NCBI GenBank assembly: GCA_037976565.1
Contig: CP137683.1
Location: 12,404,199 to 12,468,198, forward strand
Origin: Mesocentrotus franciscanus
Lineage: Eukaryota > Echinodermata > Echinoidea > Camarodonta > Strongylocentrotidae
Length of the DNA: 64,000 nucleotides
Direction of reading: 5' to 3'
How positions within the stretch are numbered: the stretch's first letter is position 1; the number at the start of each line of letters is the position of its first letter. The notes beneath the pieces are model-generated. The model was not told the DNA's origin. It did no database searches and was given only the letters and a program-made list of their open reading frames with translations. Shown here in pieces: positions 61,601 through 63,329 of the stretch. A program made the translations under genes and the position numbers.

Positions 61601-61657
61601 CCTTTGTGTGGGAGCTCTTTGTCATATGGGATGGTAGCACAACGTATACAAGCTCCG
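8531..61657 (+). CDS. PKD1-like: Polycystin-1 family gene, 24 exons, 5' part (WSC, about 15 PKD modules, start of REJ); 3' end outside window
   Basis: Joined exons: 8531-8609, 9706-9826, 11610-11702, 12194-12375, 17671-17826, 20458-20786, 32154-32240, 32632-33907, 35056-35190, 35595-35701, 48967-49229, 49672-49813, 50390-50949, 51619-51775, 52622-52826, 53450-53677, 54396-54515, 55135-55306, 55788-56033, 56719-56851, 57451-57656, 60145-60320, 60903-61142, 61503-61657. All introns are GT-AG and all phases agree, except for one missing base in exon 21. Domain order: signal peptide 1-26, WSC about 31-117, PKD-like modules about 118-1580, REJ from about 1581. Family knowledge: polycystin-1 proteins are large ciliary or sperm membrane receptors whose ectodomain senses ligand or force, with a GPS-cleaved stalk and 11 membrane segments. 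Those parts are not in the window. Unlike vertebrate polycystin-1 there are no LRR, C-type lectin or LDL-A modules. Known sea urchin REJ proteins have lectin modules, so this appears to be a different paralogue. The exact orthologue is unresolved. Confidence 0.9.
8610..9705 (+). other. Intron 1
   Basis: 1,096 bases, GTAAGT to TTTTAG. A+T-rich; no repeat family or extra exon recognised. Confidence 0.7.
9706..9826 (+). CDS. PKD1-like: Exon 2: N-terminal half of the WSC domain
   Basis: Residues 27-67. Starts with the WSC signature WYKGCAW (Cys34) and ends with CCSQCYQNG (Cys59, Cys60, Cys63). WSC domains are cysteine-rich, proposed carbohydrate-binding modules found in yeast stress sensors and in polycystin-1. 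The acceptor is TTTTAG and the donor GTAAGC. Enters in phase 1 and leaves in phase 2. Confidence 0.88.
9827..11609 (+). other. Intron 2
   Basis: 1,783 bases. About 10490-10990 resembles a diverged non-autonomous transposon: a left part with agcagaaaaataagag and an inverse-like right part (tctgatttttctgctt) ending ggattctcct. It is related to sequence at about 46100-46490. Otherwise featureless. Confidence 0.5.
11610..11702 (+). CDS. PKD1-like: Exon 3: WSC domain, CWC core
   Basis: Residues 67-98. Reads through the WSC core FEYAAIGNSSCWCGDN, with Cys78 and Cys80, and then Cys95 (DEDC). The pattern of an aromatic/Ala strand followed by C-x-C-G is diagnostic for WSC. Phase 2 on both sides. The acceptor is TTGCCAG and the donor GTAAGT. 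Confidence 0.88.
11703..12193 (+). other. Intron 3
   Basis: 491 bases of A+T-rich sequence. Nothing recognised. Confidence 0.7.
12194..12375 (+). CDS. PKD1-like: Exon 4: end of WSC and start of PKD module 1
   Basis: Residues 98-159. Supplies the last WSC cysteines Cys99 and Cys108, followed by the WSC exit sequence TDTVSIYS. The first PKD module then begins (SLFDARIEL region). With exons 2 and 3 this completes the canonical eight WSC cysteines plus one extra (Cys59). Leaves in phase 1. Confidence 0.88.
12487..12665 (-). repeat. Dispersed GC/poly-T repeat, copy 2 (inverted)
   Basis: The end ccgccggctggatccgcccc is the reverse complement of the start of the 6140 copy. The inner gactgagcgaaaaatcggcc also matches it. 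Lies in intron 4. Confidence 0.65.
12666..13725 (+). other. Intron 4, first non-repeat part
   Basis: Holds a mixed GT/GA microsatellite at about 13123-13176. No exon recognised. Open frames over the microsatellite are low-complexity. Confidence 0.5.
13123..13176. repeat. (GT)n/(GA)n compound microsatellite
   Basis: GT-rich sequence passes into GAGAGA and back to GTGTGTGAG, with the purine strand on the sense strand. Confidence 0.85.
13726..13875. mobile_element. 150-bp MITE with GGGCCCTG termini, copy 1
   Basis: Begins GGGCCCTGTTTCTTAAGACT followed by TTGTTATCAAT, and ends with the inverse ATTGATAACAAGTTT and GCGCCC. The same family occurs at 41356-41503, with a more distant relative at 58002-58160. 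Confidence 0.75.
13876..14621 (+). other. Intron 4, second non-repeat part
   Basis: No exon or repeat family recognised. Overlapping open frames on both strands at 14188-14488 show no family features. Confidence 0.5.
14622..15620 (-). mobile_element. tRNA-derived SINE, family 2, split by a MITE
   Basis: The right part (15488-15618) in reverse reads as a tRNA-like head: GCGATGGCTCAGTGGTAGAG (A box) and CCTGGTTCGAAACC (B box). The left part (about 14632-14708) holds gcttgtaagtaaacaaccag. At 42426-42629 the same two parts are contiguous, so here they were separated by the insertion at 14709-15487. Confidence 0.75.
14709..15487. mobile_element. Long-TIR MITE, copy 1
   Basis: Ends are inverted repeats: left CAAGTCCACTCCAAAAATAA, right its inverse, with about 110 bases of near-perfect pairing and weaker pairing for about another 100. 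The A+T-rich centre has no coding capacity. An inverted second copy lies at 28231-29011. Flanked by TTTAA-like sequence; the target duplication is not resolved. Confidence 0.85.
15621..16237 (+). other. Intron 4, third non-repeat part
   Basis: Nothing recognised. Confidence 0.5.
16238..16907. repeat. Tandem duplication (unit about 268 bp), second copy carrying a MITE
   Basis: Copy 1 (about 16238-16505) and copy 2 (about 16506-16907) share, almost unchanged, gactctcccttttaataata, gaggcagcgtttttcaacc and tgccatgtgcacacttatgg. Copy 2 is longer only because of a 140-bp insertion. The motif cagcgtttttcaacc itself resembles a hAT terminus, so the unit may be part of an older transposon. Confidence 0.85.
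16700..16839. mobile_element. 140-bp hAT-like MITE with 8-bp target duplication
   Basis: Starts CAGGCCCGTAGCCAG and ends CTGGCTACGGCCCTG (inverse). It is flanked by the direct repeat CACTCTGG at 16692-16699 and 16840-16847. The empty site is preserved in the neighbouring duplicate (ctctggcacctg near 16433). An 8-bp duplication and CAGGG-type termini are hallmarks of the hAT superfamily. Confidence 0.88.
16908..17670 (+). other. Intron 4, last part
   Basis: A+T-rich; no feature other than the CCCCACCAG acceptor of exon 5. Confidence 0.6.
17671..17826 (+). CDS. PKD1-like: Exon 5: middle of PKD module 1
   Basis: Residues 159-211. Contains the PKD strand pattern VNFTWSVNGS, then IYTFHHVGVWFI, which corresponds to the usual H-x-Y/F-x-x-x-G-x-Y block. 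Three NxS/T glycosylation sequons occur. Phase 1 on both sides, so the exon is symmetrical. Confidence 0.87.
17827..20457 (+). other. Intron 5
   Basis: 2,631 bases. A short (GTC)n run occurs near 18929. No exon, SINE or MITE recognised with confidence. Confidence 0.6.
20458..20786 (+). CDS. PKD1-like: Exon 6: end of PKD module 1 and most of PKD module 2
   Basis: Residues 211-320. Starts with VTASNAISQ, the last strand of module 1. A linker and then the WDFGDG-like motif FDWWFGDDG of module 2 follow. Module 2 is longer than usual and carries three cysteines (IPSC, GESC, VCLH), possibly an extra disulfide; PKD modules normally lack conserved cysteines. Phase 1 in, phase 0 out. A GA-rich tract starts about 30 bases after the donor. 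Confidence 0.87.
20816..21182. repeat. GA-rich tracts after exon 6
   Basis: Two purine-rich blocks, 20816-20949 and about 21117-21182. The first begins 30 bases after the exon 6 donor. Purines are on the sense strand. A long open frame on the opposite strand is only a poly Ser/Leu artefact. Confidence 0.85.
21183..23662 (+). other. Intron 6, first part
   Basis: Besides the AT tract, 21928-21960 has a 10-bp unit (cgcttaccct) three times. It opens a G+C-richer block to about 22180 that looks like part of an unclassified element. The rest shows no gene. Confidence 0.5.
21760..21835. repeat. (AT)n microsatellite with ATCTCC repeats
   Basis: Two copies of tatatatctccaaaaca precede about 17 AT units. 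Confidence 0.85.
23663..24463. repeat. 39-bp minisatellite, about 20 units
   Basis: Unit: aattgattcaagcaagtttc plus tctcaaaatacaattccag. The central units (about 23690-24060) are nearly identical; both edges diverge. Because 39 is a multiple of 3, frames stay open for about 100 codons on both strands and give 13-residue repeats. Lack of a plausible protein and presence within an intron argue against coding. Confidence 0.92.
24615..24930. mobile_element. Probable MITE ending in TTTACAC
   Basis: Left end GCTGCATTTACAC and right end GTGTAAATGAGCC form imperfect inverted repeats. The interior is G+C-richer than its flanks. Only one copy is in the window, so support is limited. Confidence 0.45.
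25109..25485. mobile_element. 377-bp MITE with about 35-bp terminal inverted repeats
   Basis: Left TAGGCCAAATAACAAAAATA and the following cgtcc pair with the right ggacgag and TATTTGGCCTTA. No coding capacity. One copy only. Confidence 0.7.
25486..27135 (+). other. Intron 6, middle part
   Basis: Contains a CA-rich microsatellite at about 26189-26275. No exon recognised. Confidence 0.5.
26189..26275. repeat. (CA)n-rich microsatellite
   Basis: Interrupted CA repeats in two blocks. Confidence 0.8.
27136..27480. mobile_element. 345-bp MITE, GGGGTGCGTTTATC family
   Basis: Begins ggggtgcgtttatc and ends gataaacacacacc (inverse). Interior phrases such as cgtgattct and cgtttgaaaacgctgattct resemble the element at 30919-31336, so the two may be related. 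Confidence 0.6.
27721..28045. repeat. GA-rich purine tract in intron 6
   Basis: About 325 bases of almost pure purine on the sense strand, with GAGAGA and GAAAGAGA subrepeats. Long open frames across it on both strands are low-complexity and not coding. Confidence 0.92.
28231..29011. mobile_element. Long-TIR MITE, copy 2 (inverted relative to copy 1)
   Basis: Ends AAGCCCAAGTCCACTCC and GGAGTGG-type inverse (tagagtggacttgcccttt). The body is the reverse complement of 14709-15487, including aaagttatgaattttt and the tgaggacatgacatca block. Lies in intron 6 with TTTAA-like flanks. Confidence 0.87.
29012..30918 (+). other. Intron 6, fourth part
   Basis: No exon or repeat family recognised. Some G+C-richer sequence at 29150-29340. 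Confidence 0.5.
30919..31336. mobile_element. 418-bp MITE, GGGTGCGTTCAA family
   Basis: Begins TTAGGGTGCGTTCAAGCGAT and ends with the inverse ATTGAACGCACCCTTA. Internal inverted pieces (cgttcaagcgaatttt against aaaaatcgcttgaacgc) suggest nested or rearranged termini. Possible TTA target duplication. Confidence 0.75.
31421..31939. mobile_element. 519-bp MITE, GTACTATGTCCC family, copy 1
   Basis: Left end CTTAAAGGTACTATGTCCCA; the right end is a diverged inverse (gcaaaagggacatcatatct). The whole body recurs at 59151-59873. Confidence 0.82.
32154..32240 (+). CDS. PKD1-like: Exon 7: end of PKD module 2
   Basis: Residues 321-349, the smallest internal exon but one at 87 nt. Encodes HVFKQEGLFTVMVNASNELG, the classic C-terminal block of a PKD module. 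It joins in phase 0 to the HSHQ end of exon 6, even though 11.4 kb of intron separates them. Good polypyrimidine tract and CAG acceptor; donor GTAAGT. Confidence 0.86.
32365..32602 (+). mobile_element. Decayed non-LTR retrotransposon fragment filling intron 7
   Basis: In one frame the sequence reads KLQQRVQNTSARLICN, then a stop, then ITPLERDLN, and after a frame change FKIL and SYIVELLK. This is the end of the LINE reverse transcriptase region (LQ-x-VQN-x-ARL ... HITP-L). It has stops, small deletions and no active site, so it is a dead fragment. It occupies most of the 391-base intron 7, ending about 30 bases before exon 8. Confidence 0.8.
32632..33907 (+). CDS. PKD1-like: Exon 8: PKD modules 3-6 and start of module 7
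   Basis: Residues 350-775, the largest exon (1,276 nt), with no internal stop. At least four full Ig-like PKD modules follow one another, separated by the recurring linker VVQ-RSIE, VQ-KAIT, VQ-EPIS, VQ-EPIS. Motifs include SLDFDDG in module 3, YEWKV in module 4 and RWNFQNG in module 5. More than a dozen N-glycosylation sequons are present. Human PKD1 also packs many PKD modules into one very large exon (exon 15). Leaves in phase 1; donor GTAAGT. Confidence 0.93.
33908..35055 (+). other. Intron 8
   Basis: 1,148 bases. Carries a family 1 SINE (34492-34766); the rest is unremarkable. Confidence 0.7.
34492..34766 (-). mobile_element. tRNA-derived SINE, family 1, copy 3
   Basis: Reverse orientation: tatagcgct tail on the left, then tttgccacat-like body (tggcaaatgtagattcatgt, cttgccaaaggacatta) and a degraded head with ctagaccatgacacc. 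Confidence 0.75.
35056..35190 (+). CDS. PKD1-like: Exon 9: core of PKD module 7
   Basis: Residues 775-820. Encodes IIYQWILDGMNL, the tryptophan-strand region of a PKD module, then TLIASNL. Phase 1 on both sides. TTTTTCAG acceptor and GTGAGG donor. The ASN-x-L end corresponds to the terminal strand of the module. Confidence 0.82.
35191..35594 (+). other. Intron 9
   Basis: 404 bases, with a short (GTTCAA)n run at about 35313-35342. Nothing else recognised. Confidence 0.7.
35595..35701 (+). CDS. PKD1-like: Exon 10: end of PKD module 7 and start of module 8
   Basis: Residues 820-855. Encodes VDERTVHVPNNASESP and the first strand of module 8 (VNATTSFTLS). Phase 1 in, phase 0 out. A 420-base GA-rich tract starts 25 bases after the donor. 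The next exon is 13.3 kb away, but the module continues in frame across that intron. Confidence 0.8.
35726..36144. repeat. GA-rich purine tract after exon 10
   Basis: About 420 bases of near-pure purine on the sense strand, beginning 25 bases after the exon 10 donor. Predicted Ser/Leu/Pro-rich or Arg/Glu-rich frames are artefacts. Confidence 0.94.
36145..37406 (+). other. Intron 10, first part, with an open block of unknown nature
   Basis: At about 36840-37110 the sequence is G+C-richer and open on both strands: 168 codons on the minus strand (36607-37113) and about 65 codons on the plus strand ending in TAA near 37108. Neither protein is recognised. No splice or start context decides for a gene. 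Confidence 0.3.
37407..37634 (-). mobile_element. tRNA-derived SINE, family 1, copy 4 (truncated at head)
   Basis: Reverse orientation, with AATAATAATAAT and atatagcgct tail, the cttgccaaaggacatta body and loss of the tRNA head, where a (TGATG)n run starts. Confidence 0.75.
37633..37653. repeat. (GATGT)n pentanucleotide repeat
   Basis: About four units at the broken end of the SINE. Confidence 0.8.
37654..41355 (+). other. Intron 10, second part
   Basis: 3.7 kb of A+T-rich sequence. Short open frames on both strands, none with recognisable features. No repeat family matched within the window. Confidence 0.5.
41356..41503. mobile_element. 148-bp MITE with GGGCCCTG termini, copy 2
   Basis: Left GGGCCCTGTCTCATAAAACT and right inverse AAGTTTCATGAAACAGGGCC. 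The terminal repeat extends about 30 bases (ttgttatcaat). Confidence 0.8.
41504..42224 (+). other. Intron 10, third part
   Basis: Nothing recognised. Confidence 0.5.
42225..42397 (-). mobile_element. tRNA-derived SINE, family 1, copy 5 (short)
   Basis: Reverse orientation; keeps accaattaacacctgggtgga, tttccaaaggacatagta and the diverged head with gactaggacacctcca. Directly followed by a family 2 SINE. Confidence 0.65.
42426..42629 (-). mobile_element. tRNA-derived SINE, family 2, uninterrupted copy
   Basis: In reverse: GCGATGGCTGCTGGCTCAGT-type A box and a diverged B box (gcatcgaaacta), then the body with cccttgggtgaagcataatc and ending in cctggttgtttacttacaag. It gives the ancestral structure for the split copy at 14622-15620. 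Confidence 0.72.
42630..43433 (+). other. Intron 10, fourth part
   Basis: Nothing recognised. Confidence 0.5.
43434..43760. mobile_element. 327-bp MITE with TTAACTC-TCCTGCCATAA termini, copy 1
   Basis: Left atcatatcctgccataagg, right inverse ttatggcaggataagagttaa. The interior is G+C-richer than its surroundings (cgcgagcgcg and gatcgcaccatcgcgtg). Inverted second copy at 51819-52138. Confidence 0.85.
43761..44535 (+). other. Intron 10, fifth part
   Basis: Has a 21-bp unit (atttgtggtatttatttctct) repeated three times at about 44067-44131. Otherwise no feature. Confidence 0.5.
44067..44131. repeat. 21-bp tandem repeat, three units
   Basis: Three nearly identical units of atttgtggtatttatttctc. 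Confidence 0.88.
44536..45244. mobile_element. GC-rich 709-bp element with TAAGCTATGGTCACAAC termini
   Basis: Left TTAAAGCTATGGTCACAACT, right inverse GGTTGTGACCATAGCTTAA. The inside is strongly G+C-rich (many cgg, ccg, gtcg) in A+T-rich DNA and has an internal duplication: gcaggctgtagagccccagc at about 44638 and 44839, then gtcgccggtcgattttagg twice. Open frames across it are short and unconvincing. Confidence 0.82.
45245..47143 (+). other. Intron 10, sixth part
   Basis: About 46100-46490 resembles the repeat in intron 2 (aaagggaaatcctacctt, aaaatcagagaagtatag, caaataggacaaaatattag). No exon recognised. Confidence 0.45.
47144..47880. repeat. 737-bp purine array with higher-order structure
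   Basis: A unit of about 61-67 bp marked by cgagacagaagggaagaagg occurs at about 47256, 47323, 47384, 47425, 47554, 47621, 47684, 47749 and 47810. A longer block (aaatggagggagagagggta, then ggagagagtgggaaagtggg) recurs at 47173 and about 47470, a 298-base super-period. The sense strand is almost pure purine. Frames open to 250 codons on both strands are artefacts. Confidence 0.94.
47881..48689 (+). other. Intron 10, last long part
   Basis: Has a run of about 24 A at 48056-48077. No exon recognised. Confidence 0.5.
48690..48840 (+). mobile_element. tRNA-derived SINE, family 1, copy 6 (fragment)
   Basis: B-box-like gagggtttgaatctcagcc, then cttttagcaagacattaatc and tttgccactctccacccatg. The tail is replaced by gattacggctgccag-like sequence. 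Confidence 0.7.
48967..49229 (+). CDS. PKD1-like: Exon 11: PKD module 8 and start of module 9
   Basis: Residues 856-943. Continues module 8 with VEITYRYNSTS and HSFSIPGVWMLDIVVWD, matching the PKD H-x-F-x-x-x-G-x-W block. The linker VVSVQ-ESVS and the start of module 9 follow. Phase 0 in, phase 2 out. The acceptor ATATAG has a weak pyrimidine tract. A telomere-like repeat begins about 90 bases after the donor. Confidence 0.86.
49319..49580. repeat. Degenerate telomere-like repeat in intron 11
   Basis: About 260 bases made of TTAGGG, TTAGGT and TTTAGG variants. The prevailing 12-base phrase is GGTTAGGTTTAG, and a core of three perfect GGGTTA units lies near 49490-49506. It starts about 90 bases after the exon 11 donor and fills more than half of the 442-base intron. 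Confidence 0.92.
49672..49813 (+). CDS. PKD1-like: Exon 12: middle of PKD module 9
   Basis: Residues 943-990. Encodes STTLTWELRPSSG and IRYDWVILPL, with the tryptophan strand of the module. Enters in phase 2 and leaves in phase 0 at GTGAGT. The module finishes at the start of exon 13 (YIPFSMPGTYNLTLTASN). Confidence 0.82.
49814..50389 (+). other. Intron 12
   Basis: 576 bases, nothing recognised. Confidence 0.7.
50390..50949 (+). CDS. PKD1-like: Exon 13: end of PKD 9, all of PKD 10, start of PKD 11
   Basis: Residues 991-1177. PKD signatures are clear: MPGTYNLTLTASNEIS (module 9 end), FSINFGDGTA and HYTDLGEYAVLATVSNG (module 10), and IVFTWDFNDM (module 11). Linkers are LR-EPIT and VE-ERIT. 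Phase 0 in, phase 2 out, donor GTAAGA. The G+C content is well above the flanking introns. Confidence 0.92.
50950..51618 (+). other. Intron 13
   Basis: 669 bases, nothing recognised. Confidence 0.7.
51619..51775 (+). CDS. PKD1-like: Exon 14: end of PKD module 11 and start of module 12
   Basis: Residues 1177-1229. Encodes AVIHTFGVPGEYYISVSARN, a textbook PKD C-terminal block, then VVQQVPIALELS leading into module 12. Enters in phase 2 and leaves in phase 0 at GTGAGT. Confidence 0.87.
51776..52621 (+). other. Intron 14
   Basis: 846 bases. More than a third is the MITE at 51819-52138, inserted 43 bases after the donor. Confidence 0.75.
51819..52138. mobile_element. 320-bp MITE with TTAACTC-TCCTGCCATAA termini, copy 2 (inverted)
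   Basis: Left TTAACTCTTTTCCTGCCATA, right inverse TTATGGCAGGATATGAGTTAA. Reverse complement of 43434-43760 throughout, with small differences. Confidence 0.87.
52622..52826 (+). CDS. PKD1-like: Exon 15: PKD module 12
   Basis: Residues 1230-1298. Contains ISFAFDYGDGYE, the WDFGDG-equivalent strand-turn, and ends with THIYTE, the H-x-Y block. One cysteine (FRALCWGS) precedes the motif. Phase 0 in, phase 1 out. TTAATTGCAG acceptor, GTAGGT donor. Confidence 0.87.
52827..53449 (+). other. Intron 15
   Basis: 623 bases, nothing recognised. Confidence 0.7.
53450..53677 (+). CDS. PKD1-like: Exon 16: end of PKD module 12 and PKD module 13
   Basis: Residues 1298-1374. Encodes GEFHVSVTAYNLLTNVS (end of module 12), then module 13 with LFFNWSMGDQ. 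Phase 1 on both sides, so the exon is symmetrical. Acceptor CACACAG, donor GTTAGT. Confidence 0.86.
53678..54395 (+). other. Intron 16
   Basis: 718 bases; carries a family 1 SINE at 53771-54004. Confidence 0.7.
53771..54004 (-). mobile_element. tRNA-derived SINE, family 1, copy 7
   Basis: Reverse orientation: ggtggcaaatgtagaataat body, then the tRNA-like head with gggatttgaacccgtacctt (B box) and atctagaccacagcc (A box). Confidence 0.75.
54396..54515 (+). CDS. PKD1-like: Exon 17: end of PKD module 13
   Basis: Residues 1374-1414. Encodes VTHVYRTAASYNVTVVAFN, the H-x-Y to terminal-strand block of module 13. Symmetrical phase 1. Acceptor CTAATAG, donor GTAAGT. Confidence 0.85.
54516..55134 (+). 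other. Intron 17
   Basis: 619 bases; contains the decayed copy of exon 18 near its 3' end. Confidence 0.7.
54996..55076 (+). pseudogene. Decayed tandem copy of exon 18
   Basis: Just upstream of exon 18, the segment after a TTTTAG acceptor repeats the start of exon 18 with few changes. The stretch QLATTY, xxLLFTA and TPA is preserved, but about two extra bases near 55011-55019 shift the frame. Read from the acceptor, the copy meets TAG after ten codons. Similarity stops after about 80 bases and no donor is visible. It is best read as a tandem exon duplication that has lost function. Confidence 0.75.
55135..55306 (+). CDS. PKD1-like: Exon 18: PKD module 14
   Basis: Residues 1414-1471. Encodes VDLKVQSQLATTYTDLLFTA, then KWFRWDLGNG (tryptophan strand and turn) and YRYALPGT. 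Phase 1 in, phase 2 out. A decayed partial copy of the exon lies directly upstream. Confidence 0.87.
55567..55695. repeat. (GAT)n microsatellite in intron 18
   Basis: Imperfect GAT/GTT units over about 130 bases of the 481-base intron. Met-rich or His-rich open frames across it are artefacts. Confidence 0.92.
55788..56033 (+). CDS. PKD1-like: Exon 19: end of PKD module 14 and PKD module 15
   Basis: Residues 1471-1553. Starts with YYISVEAGNHMSN, the end of module 14. Module 15 follows, with IEYVWSFGDGSP, one of the best WDFGDG matches in the gene, and LHSYN. Phase 2 on both sides. Acceptor CCTACAG, donor GTACTG. Confidence 0.88.
56034..56718 (+). other. Intron 19
   Basis: 685 bases, nothing recognised. 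Confidence 0.7.
56719..56851 (+). CDS. PKD1-like: Exon 20: end of PKD module 15 and start of the REJ domain
   Basis: Residues 1553-1597. TGEYFINLFASNDVSN closes the last PKD module. DEPCLTPELYIVG is the usual opening of a REJ (receptor for egg jelly) domain, with its first conserved cysteine and the C-x-x-P pattern. Phase 2 in, phase 0 out. A GA-rich tract begins about 45 bases after the donor. Confidence 0.86.
56896..57005. repeat. GA-rich tract in intron 20
   Basis: Purine-rich on the sense strand. Starts with two copies of tatgagagggtgagagaaag, about 45 bases after the exon 20 donor. Confidence 0.88.
57006..57450 (+). other. Rest of intron 20
   Basis: Nothing recognised. Confidence 0.7.
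57451..57656 (+). CDS. PKD1-like: Exon 21: REJ domain, with a one-base frameshift
   Basis: Residues about 1598-1666. From the acceptor, frame 1 gives FIDCDIT and TTYQWSLID, typical REJ (second cysteine, Y-x-W-x-L). It then hits TAG at 57562-57564. From about 57555 a different frame is open to the donor and reads TLYVPSHVVPIGSYSVTAE, also typical REJ, and it joins exon 22 in phase 0. One base is therefore missing somewhere in about 57534-57561. No GT-AG intron can explain it: the only GT/AG pair spanning the stop would be 18 bases long. Confidence 0.82.
58002..58160. mobile_element. 159-bp MITE with GGGCCC termini, diverged relative
   Basis: Left GGGCCCGTCTTATAAAGAGT, right inverse AACTCTTTATCAGACGGGGC. 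Terminal design like 13726 and 41356 but the inner sequence differs. Lies in intron 21. Confidence 0.75.
58350..59030. repeat. Tandem repeat of about 266-273 bp, 2.5 copies, in intron 21
   Basis: The phrase tgtgccatga recurs at 58472, 58738 and 59011. Each unit also has aatggcat(a/c)t, ccactgctgccac-like, ggacaagaaatcataaa and ttgctcactatctgatttcc. Frames are broken, so this is not an exon array. Confidence 0.88.
59151..59873. mobile_element. MITE, GTACTATGTCCC family, copy 2, with an internal insertion
   Basis: Left CTTAAAGGTACTATGTCCCA, right inverse gggacatagtatctttaag. Matches 31421-31939 over its length, except for about 200 extra bases at 59611-59825. A SINE-like piece (gcaggttcgaaacta, ctttcggatggtgacgttaa) lies in the insertion between direct repeats of taaatttcacagataggaca. 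Confidence 0.82.
60145..60320 (+). CDS. PKD1-like: Exon 22: REJ domain, continued
   Basis: Residues 1667-1725. Contains TIDRNTLAYINGGFSLDPDH, a good match to the REJ motif (hydrophobic strand, then S-x-D-P-D). Phase 0 in, phase 2 out. Acceptor TTCTTACAG, donor GTAAGA. Confidence 0.87.
60321..60902 (+). other. Intron 22
   Basis: 582 bases, nothing recognised. (The preceding intron 21 also ends with a short AATAATAATAAT and tatagcgctt piece near 60024, which looks like the tail of a family 1 SINE.). Confidence 0.65.
60903..61142 (+). CDS. PKD1-like: Exon 23: REJ domain, continued
   Basis: Residues 1725-1805. Starts with QYNWTCHP, the conserved REJ Y-x-W-x-C motif, followed by a second cysteine (TESCFD). 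It ends with FYLTISKEGR, the strand that usually precedes the next REJ repeat. Phase 2 on both sides. Confidence 0.88.
61143..61502 (+). other. Intron 23
   Basis: 360 bases, nothing recognised. Confidence 0.7.
61503..61657 (+). CDS. PKD1-like: Exon 24: REJ domain, paired-cysteine block; last exon in window
   Basis: Residues 1805-1857. Encodes VDCPSCDEG and LCPTCGDNVTFVW, the C-x-x-C pairs and F-x-W strand found in REJ domains. Phase 2 in, phase 1 out at GTAAGT (61658). The reading frame continues past the window; I see no further exon before 64000. Confidence 0.88.
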
Positions 61658-62289
61658 GTAAGTGCAGTAACCCCTTCATTCCTTTATTTCAAATGTATCA
61701 TTTTATCTGTAAATTGTAAATATCAAATTGTAAATTTTTAATAAGTCTAAATGTCAAAGAATTTTGTACATTTTGATTGGACTAACCTTAATAAGCAATA
61801 TACTTTTTTTTTTACTTCCTTTTACCAAAATATGTCCTTGTATACTGTATATATCGATTTCTGTATGTGAAATGAATTTTGGTAATCAAAGATCAAATCG
61901 AATGAAATCAAATCAAATCAAATAAAATGATAAAATCCTGCCACAGAATATCAATTTTGTACTGTATGTTTTGTGTAAGAATAGCAAAATTTGCTTTTGT
62001 GTAAAGGGAAATAGGTACATATCTTTTGAAAAGTGCCCTTAAGGATGATGTTCAGTTAGTTCCACTCTTACAAAGAAACAATGGATTAATTATTCAACTT
62101 TTCCATTTATGGGAAACGGTCATGAGTTTCGTAGCCTGATAGGTAGTCAGGTGAGATAGAATTACAAAATACATATTTGTGTACCTAATGAAATATAGAT
62201 AGTCAAGTTTGGAATGTTGCTAGGCCAAATCAAATTTGGAATTCTGCTAGTCATTTTGGCCCAAATTCACCAAGGAGGTTTAAATCTTC
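61658..62289 (+). other. Start of intron 24
   Basis: A+T-rich, with (AATCA)n-like pieces near 61887-61922. No exon. Confidence 0.6.
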
Positions 62290-62660
62290 ATTTAGGCGTG
62301 ACGTCAAAAATGTCTTAGCATACTGCACGCCGGCGGCACGCCCGGGCATGCCCCTATTGTTCTCAGCATGCTGTCTGCCACCGACATGCCTACATCCTGT
62401 TCGCTGTTAGCTACCAAGTCCGCCGCGTATGGCATGGCTGGCTACCATGCCAATCGCGTCCGGCATGGCCTCGTTGTTTATTTTAATCCACCGCGCTGCT
62501 CGCCTGCATGCACGCCGCTTGTATAAATAATCTGTCATGCCTCTCGCTTGGCATGACCTCCTTGTCTACCTTAATCCATCATGCTGCTCGCGACCGGCTG
62601 CGTTTATCTATCTTGTAAAATAATCTACCATGTCTCTCGAGTCCGGCCGCGTTTCCCATC
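62290..62660. repeat. CpG-richer block with an about 88-bp tandem repeat
   Basis: Two adjacent units start at 62462 and 62550: ggcatggcctcgttgtt and ggcatgacctccttgtc, each continuing ttaatcca, gctgctcgc and aataatct. Upstream the words catgcc and cggcatg recur. No open frame. Confidence 0.75.
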
Positions 62661-62884
62661 TTGTTAAAAATTTATCTTATAATCTCAATTTGTAAAAATA
62701 ATTAACCTAGATCTAATACATTGTGACAAGGGCCCTTTTATTGTTTTAAAAAGAGAGCGGGTCGTCATTTCGAAAACGTAAAAGGGTTCATGAATCGACG
62801 ATTTGTATTTCTGAAAATAAATATGGGTTTATTTTTTCTTTAATTAAATCATCCGTAAAGCAAAGAAATTATTCGTTATTCAGA

Positions 62885-63325
62885 GCGACGTGATTAAATT
62901 CTTCAAGATTGTCTGAATTACTAACTATGATCGTGAGTAAATAAAATATTTGTCACTCAATTCGACCCGCCTTCGATTGATTGCAAATGAACTCTTTGAC
63001 AACAACGCAACTAAAGTAGTCGTGACACGGCGCGACGTCCGTACGATCATCGGTGGGTAACGAAATTACTTGTTATTCTAGTCGAGCCGACCCAAAATAA
63101 TTCTTCAAGACGTCCTGACGTACTTACGATACTCGTTAGGTATTAGTTGTCATTCCACTATTCGACTTACATCTGATTGATGACGCAACTCAATTCTTCA
63201 AGGGGGCCTGACGTACGTACTTACGATCCTCGGTATGTAAAGAAATTATTTGTCATTTAATGTGACCCGTCTGCGAGTGATTGACGGCACGATATTCTAC
63301 GTCCTTACGATCCTCGTTAGTTAGA
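62885..63325. repeat. Degenerate about 100-bp tandem repeat
   Basis: Units share aattcttcaaga, acgta-cttacgatcctcg, ttatttgtcatt and cgaccc-cgattgattg. They start near 62896, 63000, 63098, 63193 and 63291. Rich in CpG and ACGT words compared with all other introns. Confidence 0.8.
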
Positions 63326-63329
63326 TTAA

